From contig MEFP01000003.1 in NCBI GenBank assembly GCA_001725155.1, forward strand, positions 167,756 to 231,755: a stretch of 64,000 nt of DNA. The letters are read 5' to 3'. Source of the stretch: Lysobacteraceae bacterium SCN 69-320. GTDB lineage: Bacteria > Pseudomonadota > Gammaproteobacteria > Xanthomonadales > Rhodanobacteraceae. Shown piece after piece: positions 19,425 to 29,164 of this stretch (its first letter is position 1; each line of letters starts with the position of its first letter). The position numbers were made by a program, and so were the translations under genes. The notes under the pieces are model-generated. The model ran no database searches. It worked only from the letters and a program-made list of their open reading frames with translations, and had not been told where the DNA came from.

Positions 19425-21913
19425 GCACACGCCGCGACTTCATCCGCCAGAGCGCCCTCGTCACGGCCGCCGCCGCTGCCGGTCTGCCGGTGCCCGGCGA
19501 TGCCAGCAACCTCGTGACCGAGGGTGACCTGACCACCCTGAAATGGGACAAGGCGCCGTGCCGCTACTGCGGCACCGGTTGCGGCGTGAACGTCGCGGTC
19601 AAGGACGGCCGCGTCGTCGCCACGCACGGCGACGTACACGCCGAAGTGAACCGCGGCATCAACTGCGTCAAGGGCTATTTCCTGTCCAAGATCCTGTACG
19701 GCAGCGATCGCCTGACCCGCCCGTTGTTGCGCAAGAAGAACGGCGCCTACGCCAAGGACGGCGAGTTCACGCAGGTCAGCTGGGACGAAGCCTTCGACGT
19801 CATGGCCGCGCAGTTCAAGCGCGTGCTCAAGGACAAGGGTGCCGATGCGATCGGCATGTTCGGCTCCGGCCAGTGGACCGTGTTCGAAGGCTATGCGGCG
19901 AACAAGCTCATGAAGGCCGGTTTCCGCAGCAATCATATCGACCCGAACGCGCGCCACTGCATGGCCTCGGCCGTCATGGGTTTCATGCGCACGTTCGGCA
20001 TGGACGAACCCATGGGCTGCTACGACGACATCGAAGCCGCCGACGCCTTCGTGCTGTGGGGCTCGAACATGGCCGAGATGCATCCGATCCTCTGGACGCG
20101 CGTGACCGACCGGCGCCTGTCGCACCCGCACGTCAAGGTCGCCGTGCTGTCGACCTTCGAGCACCGCAGCTTCGAGCTCGCCGACATTCCCATCGTGTTC
20201 ACGCCGCAGACCGACCTCGTCATCCTGAACTACATCGCCAACCACATCATCAGGAGCGGCAAGGTCAACAAGGATTTCGTCGCGAAACATACGACGTTCA
20301 AGCGCGGCAACGACGACATCGGCTACGGCCTGCGCCCGGACAATCCGCTGGAACTGAAGGCGAAGAACGCCAAGGACCCGAACGGCGGCGCACCGATCAG
20401 CTTTGAGGAATTCGCCGCATTCGTTGCGCCGTACACCTTGGAAAAAGCCGTCGCGATGACCGGTGTGGAACGCGGCTGGCTCGAACAGCTGGCCGAGCTC
20501 TACGCCGATCCCGACATCAAGGTCATGTCGTTCTGGACCATGGGCTTCAACCAGCACACGCGCGGCGTCTGGGCGAACAACATGGCCTACAACATCCATC
20601 TGCTGACCGGAAAGATCGCCACACCGGGCAACAGCCCGTTCTCGCTGACCGGCCAGCCCTCGGCCTGCGGCACGGCGCGCGAGGTCGGCACGTTCAGCCA
20701 CCGCCTGCCGGCCGACATGGTCGTGACCAATCCGCAGCACCGCGAACATGCCGAGGACATCTGGAAGATTCCGCACGGCACGATCAATCCCAAGCCCGGC
20801 TATCACGCGGTCGAGCAGAACCGCGCGCTCAAGGACGGCAAGCTCAACGCCTACTGGGTCATGGTCAACAACAACATGCAGGCCGGCGCGAACCTGATGC
20901 AGGAAACGTATCCGGGCTACCGCAATCCCGACAACTTCATCGTCGTCTCGGATGCCTATCCGACCGTGACGGCGCAGGCCGCCGACCTGATCCTGCCGGC
21001 GGCGATGTGGGTGGAAAAGGAAGGCGCCTACGGCAATGCCGAACGCCGCACGCAGTTCTGGCATCAGCTCGTGAAGGCACCCGGCGACGCGCGCTCGGAT
21101 CTCTGGCAGCTCATGGAGTTCTCCAAGCGCTTCACGACCGACGAATGCTGGCCGGCCGAACTGCTCGCGGCGAAGCCGCAGTTCAAGGGCAAGACCCTGT
21201 TCGACGTGCTGTATCGCAACGGCAACGTCGACAAATTCCCACTCGCCGACATCGAGAAAGGCTATGCGAACGACGAGTCGCAGGCCTTCGGCTTCTACGT
21301 GCACAAAGGCCTGTTCGAGGAGTACGCCGCGTTCGGCCGCGGCCACGGCCACGACCTCGCGCCGTTCGACGAATACCATCGCGCGCGCGGCCTGCGCTGG
21401 CCCGTCGTCGACGGCAAGGAAACGCGCTGGCGCTACCGCGAAGGCAGCGACCCGTACGTGAAGGCCGGCAGCGGCTTCCAGTTCTACGGCAACCCCGACG
21501 GCAAGGCGGTGATCTGGGCCCTGCCCTACGAACCGCCGGCCGAATCGCCCGATGCGGAATTCGATCTCTGGCTCGTGACCGGCCGCGTGCTCGAGCACTG
21601 GCATTCCGGCTCCATGACCATGCGCGTGCCCGAGCTGTACAAGGCGTTTCCGGCGGCCGTCGTGTTCATGAATCCCGACGACGCACGCCGGCGCGGGCTC
21701 AAGCGCGGCGACGAGATCCGCGTCGTCTCGCGCCGCGGCGAGATGCGTTCGCGCGTGGAGACGCGCGGCCGCAATCGCATGCCGTCCGGCGTGATCTTCG
21801 TGCCGTGGTTCGACGCGGGCCAGCTGATCAACAAGGTCACGCTGGACGCGACCGATCCGATTTCCAAGCAGACCGACTACAAGAAATGCGCCGTCAAGGT
21901 CGTGGCCGCCTAG
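19421..21913 (+). CDS. napA: Periplasmic nitrate reductase catalytic subunit NapA
   Basis: Molybdenum enzyme reducing nitrate to nitrite in the periplasm; 830 aa, the usual size. The N terminus carries a Tat signal ([11 protein letters not shown]). The [4Fe-4S] ligands are Cys47, Cys50, Cys54 and Cys82 ([10 protein letters not shown] and INCVKGYF), and the probable Mo ligand is Cys180 in ARHCMASAV. The C-terminal molybdopterin-binding segments are intact. ATG 19421 overlaps the napD stop and follows a GGAG; the frame is open seven codons further upstream. It receives electrons from NapB and NapC. Confidence 0.97.
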   Translation: MSTRRDFIRQSALVTAAAAAGLPVPGDASNLVTEGDLTTLKWDKAPCRYCGTGCGVNVAVKDGRVVATHGDVHAEVNRGINCVKGYFLSKILYGSDRLTRPLLRKKNGAYAKDGEFTQVSWDEAFDVMAAQFKRVLKDKGADAIGMFGSGQWTVFEGYAANKLMKAGFRSNHIDPNARHCMASAVMGFMRTFGMDEPMGCYDDIEAADAFVLWGSNMAEMHPILWTRVTDRRLSHPHVKVAVLSTFEHRSFELADIPIVFTPQTDLVILNYIANHIIRSGKVNKDFVAKHTTFKRGNDDIGYGLRPDNPLELKAKNAKDPNGGAPISFEEFAAFVAPYTLEKAVAMTGVERGWLEQLAELYADPDIKVMSFWTMGFNQHTRGVWANNMAYNIHLLTGKIATPGNSPFSLTGQPSACGTAREVGTFSHRLPADMVVTNPQHREHAEDIWKIPHGTINPKPGYHAVEQNRALKDGKLNAYWVMVNNNMQAGANLMQETYPGYRNPDNFIVVSDAYPTVTAQAADLILPAAMWVEKEGAYGNAERRTQFWHQLVKAPGDARSDLWQLMEFSKRFTTDECWPAELLAAKPQFKGKTLFDVLYRNGNVDKFPLADIEKGYANDESQAFGFYVHKGLFEEYAAFGRGHGHDLAPFDEYHRARGLRWPVVDGKETRWRYREGSDPYVKAGSGFQFYGNPDGKAVIWALPYEPPAESPDAEFDLWLVTGRVLEHWHSGSMTMRVPELYKAFPAAVVFMNPDDARRRGLKRGDEIRVVSRRGEMRSRVETRGRNRMPSGVIFVPWFDAGQLINKVTLDATDPISKQTDYKKCAVKVVAA

Positions 21914-21923
21914 GAGAACCGCC

Positions 21924-22535
21924 ATGCGCAACAAGCTCTGGACAGCGGTCGGCGTCGCCGTGCTGATGGTGCTGGTGTTCGTTGCCGGCTGGAAGATGGG
22001 ACAGTCCCCCGGTGCGGGAGCGGCGCCGAAAGCCGCCTCGGTACCGATAGATGCCCGCGCGATCTTCGTGCCCGAGAGCGGCCAGATCGACGCGCTGCGC
22101 CGCGGCGTGCCGGTCGACCAGGAAGGCCATCCGCCGGCGATCGCGCGCGTGGAGAACGCCGACCTCAAACGCGTGCGTGCCTATCCGATGCAGCCGCCGA
22201 CGATCCCGCACTCGATCGACGGCTATCAGGTCGACAGGAACAGCAACCGCTGCCTGCTCTGCCATGCGCGCGCGAATGCGGCGACGTTCCAGGCACCGCC
22301 GGTCAGCGTGACCCACTACATGGACCGCGACGACCAGTTCCTCGCGACGATCTCGCCGCGGCGCTATTTCTGCAATCAATGCCACGTCGTGCAGACCGAC
22401 GCGCCCGTGCTCGTGACCAGCCAGTTCCGTGACATCGACAGCGTCCTGGCGCAGCCGGCGACGCAGGCTGCTGCCGCACCAGCCACGGCACGACCAGCGA
22501 CACCAGCCCCCGCACAGCCGGCGGCGAAGGAGTAG
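21924..22535 (+). CDS. napB: Periplasmic nitrate reductase diheme cytochrome NapB
   Basis: Electron-transfer subunit of the NapAB complex, 203 aa. Two c-type heme motifs are present, CLLCH (110-114) and CNQCH (150-154), within the conserved segment PPTIPHSIDGYQV. The N-terminal hydrophobic helix (about 6-23) is either a cleaved signal or a membrane anchor. The last 35 residues are an Ala/Pro-rich tail, longer than usual. It begins 10 bp after napA. Confidence 0.95.
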   Translation: MRNKLWTAVGVAVLMVLVFVAGWKMGQSPGAGAAPKAASVPIDARAIFVPESGQIDALRRGVPVDQEGHPPAIARVENADLKRVRAYPMQPPTIPHSIDGYQVDRNSNRCLLCHARANAATFQAPPVSVTHYMDRDDQFLATISPRRYFCNQCHVVQTDAPVLVTSQFRDIDSVLAQPATQAAAAPATARPATPAPAQPAAKE

Positions 22536-22538
22536 GCC

Positions 22539-23138
22539 ATGGGGTCCTGGGCGAAACGACAGCTGCTCGGCTTCTGGCGCATCCTGCGCCGGCCGAGCCG
22601 GCACTACAGCCTCGGCTTCCTGACCGTCGCCGGCTTCATCGTCGGCATCGTGTTCTGGGGTGGCTTCAATACGGCGCTGGAAGCGACCAATACCGAGGCG
22701 TTCTGCACGAGCTGCCACGAAATGCGCGACAACGTGTTCCAGGAACTCAAGAGCACGATTCACTACAGCAACCGCTCCGGCGTCCGCGCGACCTGCCCCG
22801 ACTGCCACGTGCCGCACAGGTGGACCGACAAGATCGCGCGCAAGATGCAGGCGTCCAAGGAGGTCTGGGGCAAGATCTTCGGCACCATCAGCACGCGCGA
22901 GAAATTCCTCGACGAGCGCCTGACTCTGGCCGACCACGAGTGGCAGCGGCTCAAGGCCAACAACTCGCTCGAATGCCGCAACTGCCACAACTACGACTCC
23001 ATGGACCTCACGCGCCAGGCATCGCGCGCGGCCCAGGTGCACAAGCTCTGGCTCGGCAGCGGCGAGAAGACCTGCATCGACTGCCACAAGGGCATCGCGC
23101 ATCAGCTGCCGGACATGACGGGGGTTCCGCAAGGGTGA
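22539..23138 (+). CDS. napC: Membrane tetraheme quinol dehydrogenase NapC
   Basis: NapC/NirT-family cytochrome that oxidises membrane quinol and passes electrons to NapB; 199 aa. One N-terminal membrane helix (about 25-45) anchors a periplasmic domain with four heme motifs: CTSCH (56-60), CPDCH (86-90), CRNCH (146-150) and CIDCH (179-183). It begins 3 bp after napB and ends the operon. Heme attachment would need a Ccm system encoded outside this window. Confidence 0.96.
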   Translation: MGSWAKRQLLGFWRILRRPSRHYSLGFLTVAGFIVGIVFWGGFNTALEATNTEAFCTSCHEMRDNVFQELKSTIHYSNRSGVRATCPDCHVPHRWTDKIARKMQASKEVWGKIFGTISTREKFLDERLTLADHEWQRLKANNSLECRNCHNYDSMDLTRQASRAAQVHKLWLGSGEKTCIDCHKGIAHQLPDMTGVPQG

Positions 23139-23469
23139 TGAATCGGCATGAACCGCACGGCCGCCACTCCTGCCGCCCGTTGCGCAGCGCCCCTCGTCGG
23201 CACGCTGTCCGAGCCCGCTTCGCGGGCGCCGAGGCAGGAGAAGGCCGAGCCGGGGCGACCAGTTCCACACGCTGCCGCAAAGATCTGTACCGCACGATCG
23301 GCGCTTGTCTCGGCGGGAGTAGCCGCCGGCCGGCCGCAACGATCTTGACGCGCGGACGGCACTGCCGATATCACGGCAAGACGCCCCCAACCGGCGATAC
23401 GCCGTGCGGGAAACACGACCGACGCTTCCCCGACGGAAAGACCGGGTAGCAGCAGCTGGAGTATTGGCC
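23139..23469. other. Gap between nap operon and acetyltransferase gene
   Basis: This 331-bp region has no convincing gene. A short hairpin GCCCGC-TTC-GCGGGC lies at 23214-23228 without a T tract; it might mark the end of the nap transcript. Confidence 0.4.
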
Positions 23470-23928
23470 ATGCATGTCCGCCATCTGGAAGCCGGCGATC
23501 GGGAACTGATCTGCCGGCACCGGGAAGCGATGTTTCGCGACGCCGGCCGCGACGACGCGACGCTCGCGACGATGACCGAACACTTCCGCTCCTGGCTCAC
23601 GCCACGACTGCGCGACGGCAGCTACTTCGGTTTCATGCTGGAGGATCAGGGCCGCCCGATCGCCGGCATCGGCCTGATGCTGATCGACTGGCCGCCGCAT
23701 CCGCTGCATCCGACCCAGGACTGCCGCGGCTATGTGCTCAATGTCTACGTCGAACCCGACTACCGCCGGCGTGGCTTGGCGCGCGAGCTCATGCAGCTCG
23801 CCGATGCGGAGTTCGCCCGGCGCGGCGTGAGCTATTGCGTGCTGCATGCGACCGAGCAGGGGCGGCCGCTGTATCAGGAACTCGGCTGGCGCGGAACGGC
23901 GGAGATGGCCAAGGCGATTCGCGGATAG
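23470..23928 (+). CDS. GNAT-family N-acetyltransferase
   Basis: Predicted acetyl-CoA-dependent acetyltransferase, 152 aa. The GNAT core is visible: beta strand GYVLNVYVEPDYRRRGLARE with the acetyl-CoA P-loop RRRGLA, followed by LHATEQGRPLYQELGW, the usual C-terminal pattern. ATG 23470 with an upstream GGAG was chosen over an in-frame start 22 codons earlier. The substrate is unknown, and the neighbours do not indicate one. Confidence 0.88.
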   Translation: MHVRHLEAGDRELICRHREAMFRDAGRDDATLATMTEHFRSWLTPRLRDGSYFGFMLEDQGRPIAGIGLMLIDWPPHPLHPTQDCRGYVLNVYVEPDYRRRGLARELMQLADAEFARRGVSYCVLHATEQGRPLYQELGWRGTAEMAKAIRG

Positions 23929-24041
23929 ACCCTCGGCAACAGGCAGCACCTTGCGGGATCGGCCCTCGACCAAGCTCCGGAGAGCCTTGGCCGGATCGCG
24001 CCGCCGGCCTGCAGGACCGTAGCCGGTACCGGCTCATCCGC

Positions 24042-24596
24042 TCACTCCTTCGGGCGCGTGCGCAGCAGCTCGGTCAGAACGTCCTGCCCCGCGCCGTACA
24101 GCGGAATGAACGGCGAGGAATCGCCCTCGACGATGGGCTCGGCGTCGGTCTCGACCGAGCGCAGGCCGTCGTAGGTCAGGAAATAGAAGCGCACCTTTCC
24201 GGCCGCAGGATAGGGATGGGTCGAAATCGGCACGGCGGCGTCGGCATAGCGGGCCGCCACGGTCACGAAGCGTCGTGCCGCCTTCCGCACGGCCGCATGA
24301 CCGATGCCGCCGATGATGCCGAACGACGAGGTCGTATACACACTGGCCGAGCCGTCGGAAAGCGCGATCACGGTCGCGACGTTCTCATCCACGAAAAAAT
24401 CCATGGATACGCCGTAGACCGAAGGGAACCTCGCACTCGGAGAAATACCGGCATCTGCCGCCGAGGTGACGAGAAACTGCTCGCGCAACTCTGGCCCCAA
24501 GCTCGGTGCAGACGGCGGCTCGGCGGCCGATGCCGCCGCCAGCGGCAACGCTGTCAGCGAAAGAACGACGTTCCGCAGGCGCGACAGAAATCTCAT
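24042..24596 (-). CDS. Exported protein of unknown function, divergent from the hxs operon
   Basis: I do not recognise this 184-aa protein. It has a signal peptide (FLSRLRNVVLSLTALPLAAA, cleavage near residue 24) and a soluble body with strands such as ENVATVIALSDGSASVYTTS and GKVRFYFLTYDGLRSVE. The segment VYTTSSFGIIGGIGH and the regular YDGLRS element suggest a compact alpha/beta fold. It is divergent from hxsD with a shared 377-bp upstream region, so it may be a companion of the His-Xaa-Ser system, but that is inferred from position only. Confidence 0.7.
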   Translation of the reverse strand: MRFLSRLRNVVLSLTALPLAAASAAEPPSAPSLGPELREQFLVTSAADAGISPSARFPSVYGVSMDFFVDENVATVIALSDGSASVYTTSSFGIIGGIGHAAVRKAARRFVTVAARYADAAVPISTHPYPAAGKVRFYFLTYDGLRSVETDAEPIVEGDSSPFIPLYGAGQDVLTELLRTRPKE

Positions 24597-24973
24597 GGTT
24601 GCAAGTCCCGTGTAGTGACGGGCCGCATGACGGCCCCGGCGATGGCGTACGGACGGTGCGGGCGAACGATTCGCCTCACGAGGATCTGACTCCAGCCCGC
24701 CGTTTCCTGTCGGCGCTCCGGTCGCCGATCGAACCGCCGTCGGTGCTACTGCCGGGCCGGCGCCCAATCTCTCATGCCACCGACAACGAAAAATCCATGC
24801 CGAAGAGCAGTCTGCCGGTGAGAGAAGCAGCGCTTTCGCCACAGTGCTTCGCACACCCGCCGACATCATGGCGGGAACAACGGCGACGTAGTGCATCAGC
24901 CAATGCCGCGGTTGCGCGATTGGACGCAATTTTCCATCGTGCTACCGTGGCTGCGCTTGCACAGGGGGCTGGC
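24597..24973. promoter_or_regulatory. Divergent promoter region before the hxs operon
   Basis: This 377-bp region lies between the divergent exported-protein gene and hxsD. A weak pair TTGGAC (24920-24925) and TACCGT (24943-24948), 17 bp apart, could serve hxsD. The hxsD frame is open through much of it (ATG at 24797), but the extra residues lie outside the usual HxsD length. Confidence 0.35.
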
Positions 24974-25276
24974 GTGAGCATTCGGGAAGTCACCATCACG
25001 ATTCAGCATTGTGAAGCCGCACACGCGGTCGTGCTGCGCACGGCCCACAGGCTCAGCGGCCGCCATGTCGTTTCGGTCGTCGAAGAGCCCGATCGGTCGC
25101 TGGTACGACTCGGCGCCGCCACCGGCGTATCCGAACAGATGGAGCAGGAATTCCGCACGCTGCTGCTCGACGATCTGCTGCGTGCCCGTATCGAGAACGA
25201 GACCGCGCCGCTGCGGCGGCTGATCGTGGAAGCCGCGTTGCGCTCCGCGCTGCGCGACCCCGGGGACGGCGCATGA
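24974..25276 (+). CDS. hxsD: His-Xaa-Ser system protein HxsD
   Basis: Small partner of the His-Xaa-Ser radical SAM system, 100 aa, the normal family length. The C-terminal region FRTLLLDDLLRARIENETAP followed by LRRLIVEAAL matches the family signature (a Leu-Leu-x-Asp segment followed by an ET-x-LR-x-LI helix). GTG 24974 is preceded by a GGGGG stretch; an upstream in-frame ATG at 24797 would add 59 residues and is less likely. The stop overlaps hxsB as ATGA. Its role is unknown; it could bind or present the HxsA precursor, which is an inference from its size and linkage. Confidence 0.85.
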   Translation: MSIREVTITIQHCEAAHAVVLRTAHRLSGRHVVSVVEEPDRSLVRLGAATGVSEQMEQEFRTLLLDDLLRARIENETAPLRRLIVEAALRSALRDPGDGA

Positions 25277-26790
25277 AGTTCCAGCCGCCCGGCACGTTCC
25301 GGCCCCAGGCCGGCAACGGCTATCGACTGCTGCCGTTTCGCTTCGGGCGATTGCCCGGCCGCGCGGACGAAGTGCTGATCACCGGCGACAGCGGCCGTTT
25401 CGTCTTCCTGCCGGAAACCGATTTTTTGGCCTTCGCGCAACATCGCCTGGATCCGGACACCTCGCTGGCGATGGATCTCGAAGGACTGGACCTGCTGCAT
25501 CGTGGTGGCGGCCCGATTCCACTCGAGCGTCATGTGGTCGCCTGGCGCACGCGCAAGGCGTTCCTGTTCGACGGACCGTCACTGCACATCTTCGTGGTCA
25601 CCTTGCGTTGCCACCACAGCTGCCGCTACTGCCAGGTGTCGCGCCAGGCGGAATCCGATGCCGGCTACGACATGGATGCGGCGACGGCGAGCGCCGCGGT
25701 CGACCGGCTTTTCGAATCGCCGGCGCGGCAGCTCACCGTCGAATTCCAGGGCGGCGAGCCGCTGCTGGCCTTCGCGCGGATCCGCGGCATCGTCGAGGAC
25801 ATCGTCGCGCGCAACCGGTCGCGGCGGCGAGCCATCACGTTCGTGCTGGCCTCCACGCTGCACGGCATCACCGGGGAACAGCTCGCGTTCTTCCGCGAGC
25901 ATCGCTTCGAGCTGTCCACCTCGCTCGACGGACCGGCAGCGCTGCACAACCTCAACCGGCCGCTGCCGACACGCGACAGCCATGCGCGCACGATGACCGG
26001 CATCGCCGCGGCGCGCGCTGCGCTGGGGGCCGATCACGTCAACGCACTGACCACGTTGACGCGGGCCAGCCTGGCTCACCCCGAGGCCATCGTCGACCAC
26101 TACATCGAGCAGGGTTTCACCTCGATCTTTCTGCGGCCGCTGAGCCCTTACGGCTTCGCCAGGCGCGGTCTCGCACGCATGGGCTATACGACAGGCGAGT
26201 TCATGGCGTTCTATCGGCGGGCGCTGACGCATCTGATCCGCCGCAACCTCGAAGGCCATGTGCTGGCCGAGGCCTATGCGACTCTGCTGCTGTCCAGCAT
26301 CCTGACACCGTTCGCTCACGGCTACATGGATCTGCGCTCGCCGACCGGCGCCGGCCTCGGCGTGCTGCTCTACGACTACGACGGCGCCGTGTATCCGAGC
26401 GACGAGGCGCGCATGCTCGCCGCGGAAGGCGATACGCGCTTCCGCCTCGGTCCGGTGCAGACACCGTATCGGGACCTCATGCTCTCCGAACCGATGCAGA
26501 CACTCCTCGCCGCCGGCCTGACCGAAAGCCTCGCCGGCTGCGCCGACTGCGTGTTCCAGCCGTACTGCGGCGCCGATCCGATCGACGCCCATGCGCGTCA
26601 GGCCGATGTCTACGGGCATCGGCCGACGTCGGCGTTCTGCGCGCGCCAGACCGCGATGTTCGAATTGCTGTTCGGCCATCTGCGCGAGGGCGACCCGGAC
26701 GTGATGCGCGTGTTCCAGAGCTGGGTGCAGCGCCGCCGCGTTGCCGAAATCCGCGACGAATCGCCGGAGACGACCCATGCGGCCGCATGA
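25273..26790 (+). CDS. hxsB: Radical SAM protein HxsB
   Basis: One of the two paired radical SAM enzymes predicted to modify the HxsA repeat; 505 aa. The SAM-cluster motif CX3CX2C is Cys113, Cys117 and Cys120 (LRCHHSCRYCQVS). Further conserved steps are QGGEPLLAF and DGPAALHN. A C-terminal cysteine group (Cys423, Cys426, Cys432 and Cys456, in CADCVFQPYCG and AFCARQ) resembles the auxiliary cluster of SPASM-type peptide maturases. It overlaps hxsD by 4 bp and hxsC by 14 bp, so the three are translationally linked. Confidence 0.92.
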   Translation: MKFQPPGTFRPQAGNGYRLLPFRFGRLPGRADEVLITGDSGRFVFLPETDFLAFAQHRLDPDTSLAMDLEGLDLLHRGGGPIPLERHVVAWRTRKAFLFDGPSLHIFVVTLRCHHSCRYCQVSRQAESDAGYDMDAATASAAVDRLFESPARQLTVEFQGGEPLLAFARIRGIVEDIVARNRSRRRAITFVLASTLHGITGEQLAFFREHRFELSTSLDGPAALHNLNRPLPTRDSHARTMTGIAAARAALGADHVNALTTLTRASLAHPEAIVDHYIEQGFTSIFLRPLSPYGFARRGLARMGYTTGEFMAFYRRALTHLIRRNLEGHVLAEAYATLLLSSILTPFAHGYMDLRSPTGAGLGVLLYDYDGAVYPSDEARMLAAEGDTRFRLGPVQTPYRDLMLSEPMQTLLAAGLTESLAGCADCVFQPYCGADPIDAHARQADVYGHRPTSAFCARQTAMFELLFGHLREGDPDVMRVFQSWVQRRRVAEIRDESPETTHAAA

Positions 26791-28006
26791 GACGCCAGCC
26801 GTGTTCGGCGGACGACCTGCGCAGCGACTGCTGAAGGTCGTCGACGGACTGACGTTCGCGCGCGGCGACTGGAATCCGCAGCAGTGCGCCTGGCTCGCGG
26901 GAACCCCGGACGCTTTCGTGCCCGATCTGCCGTGGGGCGCCGTGCTGACGAGCGAAGACGCCGACGGCGGCCCCAGCGATCCGCGATATGCGCACGCGCC
27001 CGTCGGCACCGCGCCTGCGACACAGCCGGACGAACGGCCGCGGATCCGAGTCTCGCAGCGTGGCGCCGCAGCGCCCGGCGACGTGATCGAGCTGCTGCCC
27101 GAACGCCACCGCATCCGCACGCGCTACCGCCGCGGCGCCAATGCCAACACCTTGTTCGCGACCGAACGCTGCAACAGCCATTGCCTGATGTGCTCGCAGC
27201 CGCCGCGACGCGTGGACGACGACTGGCGTGTCAAGGATCTGCTCGAGGTCATCGCGCTGCTCGACGACGACGTGCCGGAACTCGGCCTCAGCGGCGGCGA
27301 GCCGACCTTGCTCGGCGACGGACTGCTCGACATCCTGCGCGCCTGCCGCGACCGCTTGCCCGGCACGGCCATGCACGTACTGTCCAACGGCCGGCGTTTC
27401 GGCACCACGTCGCTGGCAAACGGCGTGGCTGGCCTGCGCCATCCGCACCTGACCTGGGGCGTGCCGCTCTACGCCGACGTGGCCGACGTCCACGACTACG
27501 TGGTCCAGAGCGCCGGCGCCTTCGACGAGACCTTGCGCGGACTGCTCGTGATGGCCAGCAAGGGATTGTCGTTCGAGATACGCGTCGTGCTCACGGCGCC
27601 GACCGTGGCACGGCTGCCGGCGCTCGCCGATTTCATCTGGCGGCATCTGCCGGCGGCCGTGCACGTGGCTTTCATGGGCCTGGAGCCGATCGGATTCGCG
27701 CTGGCGAACCGGAACGCCTTGTGGGTCGATCCGGCCGACATGAGCGAACCGCTGACGCGCGCGGTGCACTACCTGGCCAACCGCGGCATGGCCGTCTCGC
27801 TCTACAACCTGCCGCTCTGTGTACTGCCCACGGCGCTGCGTCCGTTCGCGCGCCGCAGCATTTCGGATTGGAAGCAGCGTTATCTGGACACTTGCGACGG
27901 CTGCGCCGTACGCGAGCGCTGTGCCGGCTTCTTCGAATGGGTCAAGCCGGGATGGATACCGCGCGGCCTGCATGCCTTGAACGATGTCGAGGCCCACGAA
28001 GCATGA
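26777..28006 (+). CDS. hxsC: Radical SAM protein HxsC
   Basis: Second radical SAM enzyme of the system, 409 aa. The SAM motif CX3CX2C is Cys132, Cys136 and Cys139 (ERCNSHCLMCSQPPR). LSGGEPTLL is the conserved GGE step. The C terminus carries a short cysteine group CDGCAVRERC (Cys373, Cys376, Cys382), a possible auxiliary-cluster site. The start ATG 26777 has a GGAG eight bases upstream and lies inside the hxsB 3' end. Its stop overlaps hxsA as ATGA. The chemistry of the pair has not been deduced from sequence. Confidence 0.92.
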   Translation: MRPHETPAVFGGRPAQRLLKVVDGLTFARGDWNPQQCAWLAGTPDAFVPDLPWGAVLTSEDADGGPSDPRYAHAPVGTAPATQPDERPRIRVSQRGAAAPGDVIELLPERHRIRTRYRRGANANTLFATERCNSHCLMCSQPPRRVDDDWRVKDLLEVIALLDDDVPELGLSGGEPTLLGDGLLDILRACRDRLPGTAMHVLSNGRRFGTTSLANGVAGLRHPHLTWGVPLYADVADVHDYVVQSAGAFDETLRGLLVMASKGLSFEIRVVLTAPTVARLPALADFIWRHLPAAVHVAFMGLEPIGFALANRNALWVDPADMSEPLTRAVHYLANRGMAVSLYNLPLCVLPTALRPFARRSISDWKQRYLDTCDGCAVRERCAGFFEWVKPGWIPRGLHALNDVEAHEA

Positions 28007-28701
28007 ACGACAAAACATCCCTCGGCGAACGTCTGCGGCAGTTCGTGCAACTGGTCGTCGGACTCGGCAGCGCCGGTGCCGTACACGCCACGGCGACCAT
28101 GCCCCCGACGACGCACGTCGGACCGGATGCGGACCTCGACCGCTACACGCACAGCCAGTCGCTCAACGCCGACTCATTACTGATCGCCCGCGGCCATCGC
28201 TCGCATTCGAGCCACCGTTCCCATTCGTCGCACTCTTCGCACTACTCGGGCAGCGGCGGCTCGGGCTATTCCTCGCCGCGCACGCCGGTCTATTCGCCGC
28301 CGCCGGAGCCCGCGCCCGAACCCGCGCGGACACAAGCGCCGGCCCCGGCCCGCGCACCGGCGTCGAGCGCCGCGCCAGTGAAGAAGTCCAGCGTTGCACC
28401 AACGACAGCGCCGTCGTCATCCACGCCCGCACCGCTCTACACCATGCCCGGCGTCGAGGTCGAACCACAGTCGGGCACTGCCAACAAGGGCGTCCGCACC
28501 CAGGACATGCTGCGCATTCTCGTCATGCGCGTACAGGCGGCGCTGCTGCTGAAGAACTACGACCCGGGCGAGGTCAACGGCGTCATGAGCGCCGAGACGA
28601 TCGCGGCGCTGAAGCAGTATCAGAAGGATCGCGGGATCAAGGTGACCGGGACGATCAATGCGCAGACCTTGGATGCGTTGGGGGTGAGGGCGAGCTTCTG
28701 A
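28003..28701 (+). CDS. hxsA: His-Xaa-Ser repeat protein HxsA, probable modification target
   Basis: Predicted substrate of HxsB/HxsC, 232 aa. The N terminus has a moderately hydrophobic segment (FVQLVVGLGSAGAVHA) that may be a signal peptide. Six perfect His-Xaa-Ser triplets follow at residues 65-82 (HRSHSSHRSHSSHSSHYS), then a Gly/Ser segment, a Pro/Ala/Ser linker (about 95-145) and a C-terminal peptidoglycan-binding-type domain (about 170-228, with GVMSAETIAALKQYQKDRG). The layout suggests an exported, cell-wall-associated protein whose His/Ser triplets are chemically altered before export. It overlaps hxsC by 4 bp. The nature of the modification is unknown. Confidence 0.9.
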   Translation: MNDKTSLGERLRQFVQLVVGLGSAGAVHATATMPPTTHVGPDADLDRYTHSQSLNADSLLIARGHRSHSSHRSHSSHSSHYSGSGGSGYSSPRTPVYSPPPEPAPEPARTQAPAPARAPASSAAPVKKSSVAPTTAPSSSTPAPLYTMPGVEVEPQSGTANKGVRTQDMLRILVMRVQAALLLKNYDPGEVNGVMSAETIAALKQYQKDRGIKVTGTINAQTLDALGVRASF

Positions 28702-28768
28702 GCGCAGGTCCGACCGCTATCTGCTCGACGGTTGAAGTTTCAGAACACTCGATTCAGGGAGACCAGTC

Positions 28769-29149
28769 ATGTTCATGTCATTGCTTCTTGCGGGAGCCGT
28801 TGCTCACGGCGCCCAGGAATTGACGGCGCTTTCGGCCAAAGCAGGCGGACTCGAAACCGGCATGACGCGCAATCAGGTCATTGCCCGTCTCGGTCCACCG
28901 ACCTGGGCCGTACTGCCGAGCGATACCGGGGATTTCAAGATTCCTGACTCTTCGATCTCGCTGATGCTGGCCTGGAAGAACGCTCCGTGCGCTCCGGTTG
29001 TCGTTGACTTCGATCATTCCGGAAAAGTGATCGGCTGGGACGAAGGCCGGGCCGTCTGCGGAAAGGACGTCGAACTGCTGCGGCTCGAACTGCCCGGCTC
29101 GCGCTCTTGCTCGCAGGCAGATCGGAGCCGTGCCTGCGGGAACCAATGA
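28769..29149 (+). CDS. Small exported SmpA/OmlA-like protein after hxsA
   Basis: Predicted periplasmic protein of 126 aa. A short signal-like N terminus (MSLLLAGAVAHGA) precedes LETGMTRNQVIARLGPPTWA, which resembles the start of SmpA/OmlA-type domains, and then a small beta-rich body with cysteines in NAPCAPVVVDF, RAVCGKD and near the C terminus. ATG 28769 has GGGAG seven bases upstream. It starts 67 bp after hxsA on the same strand, so it could be transcribed with the hxs operon. It is not a known Hxs component, and the family call is tentative. Confidence 0.65.
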   Translation: MFMSLLLAGAVAHGAQELTALSAKAGGLETGMTRNQVIARLGPPTWAVLPSDTGDFKIPDSSISLMLAWKNAPCAPVVVDFDHSGKVIGWDEGRAVCGKDVELLRLELPGSRSCSQADRSRACGNQ

Positions 29150-29164
29150 TCCGGAGACTCGAGT

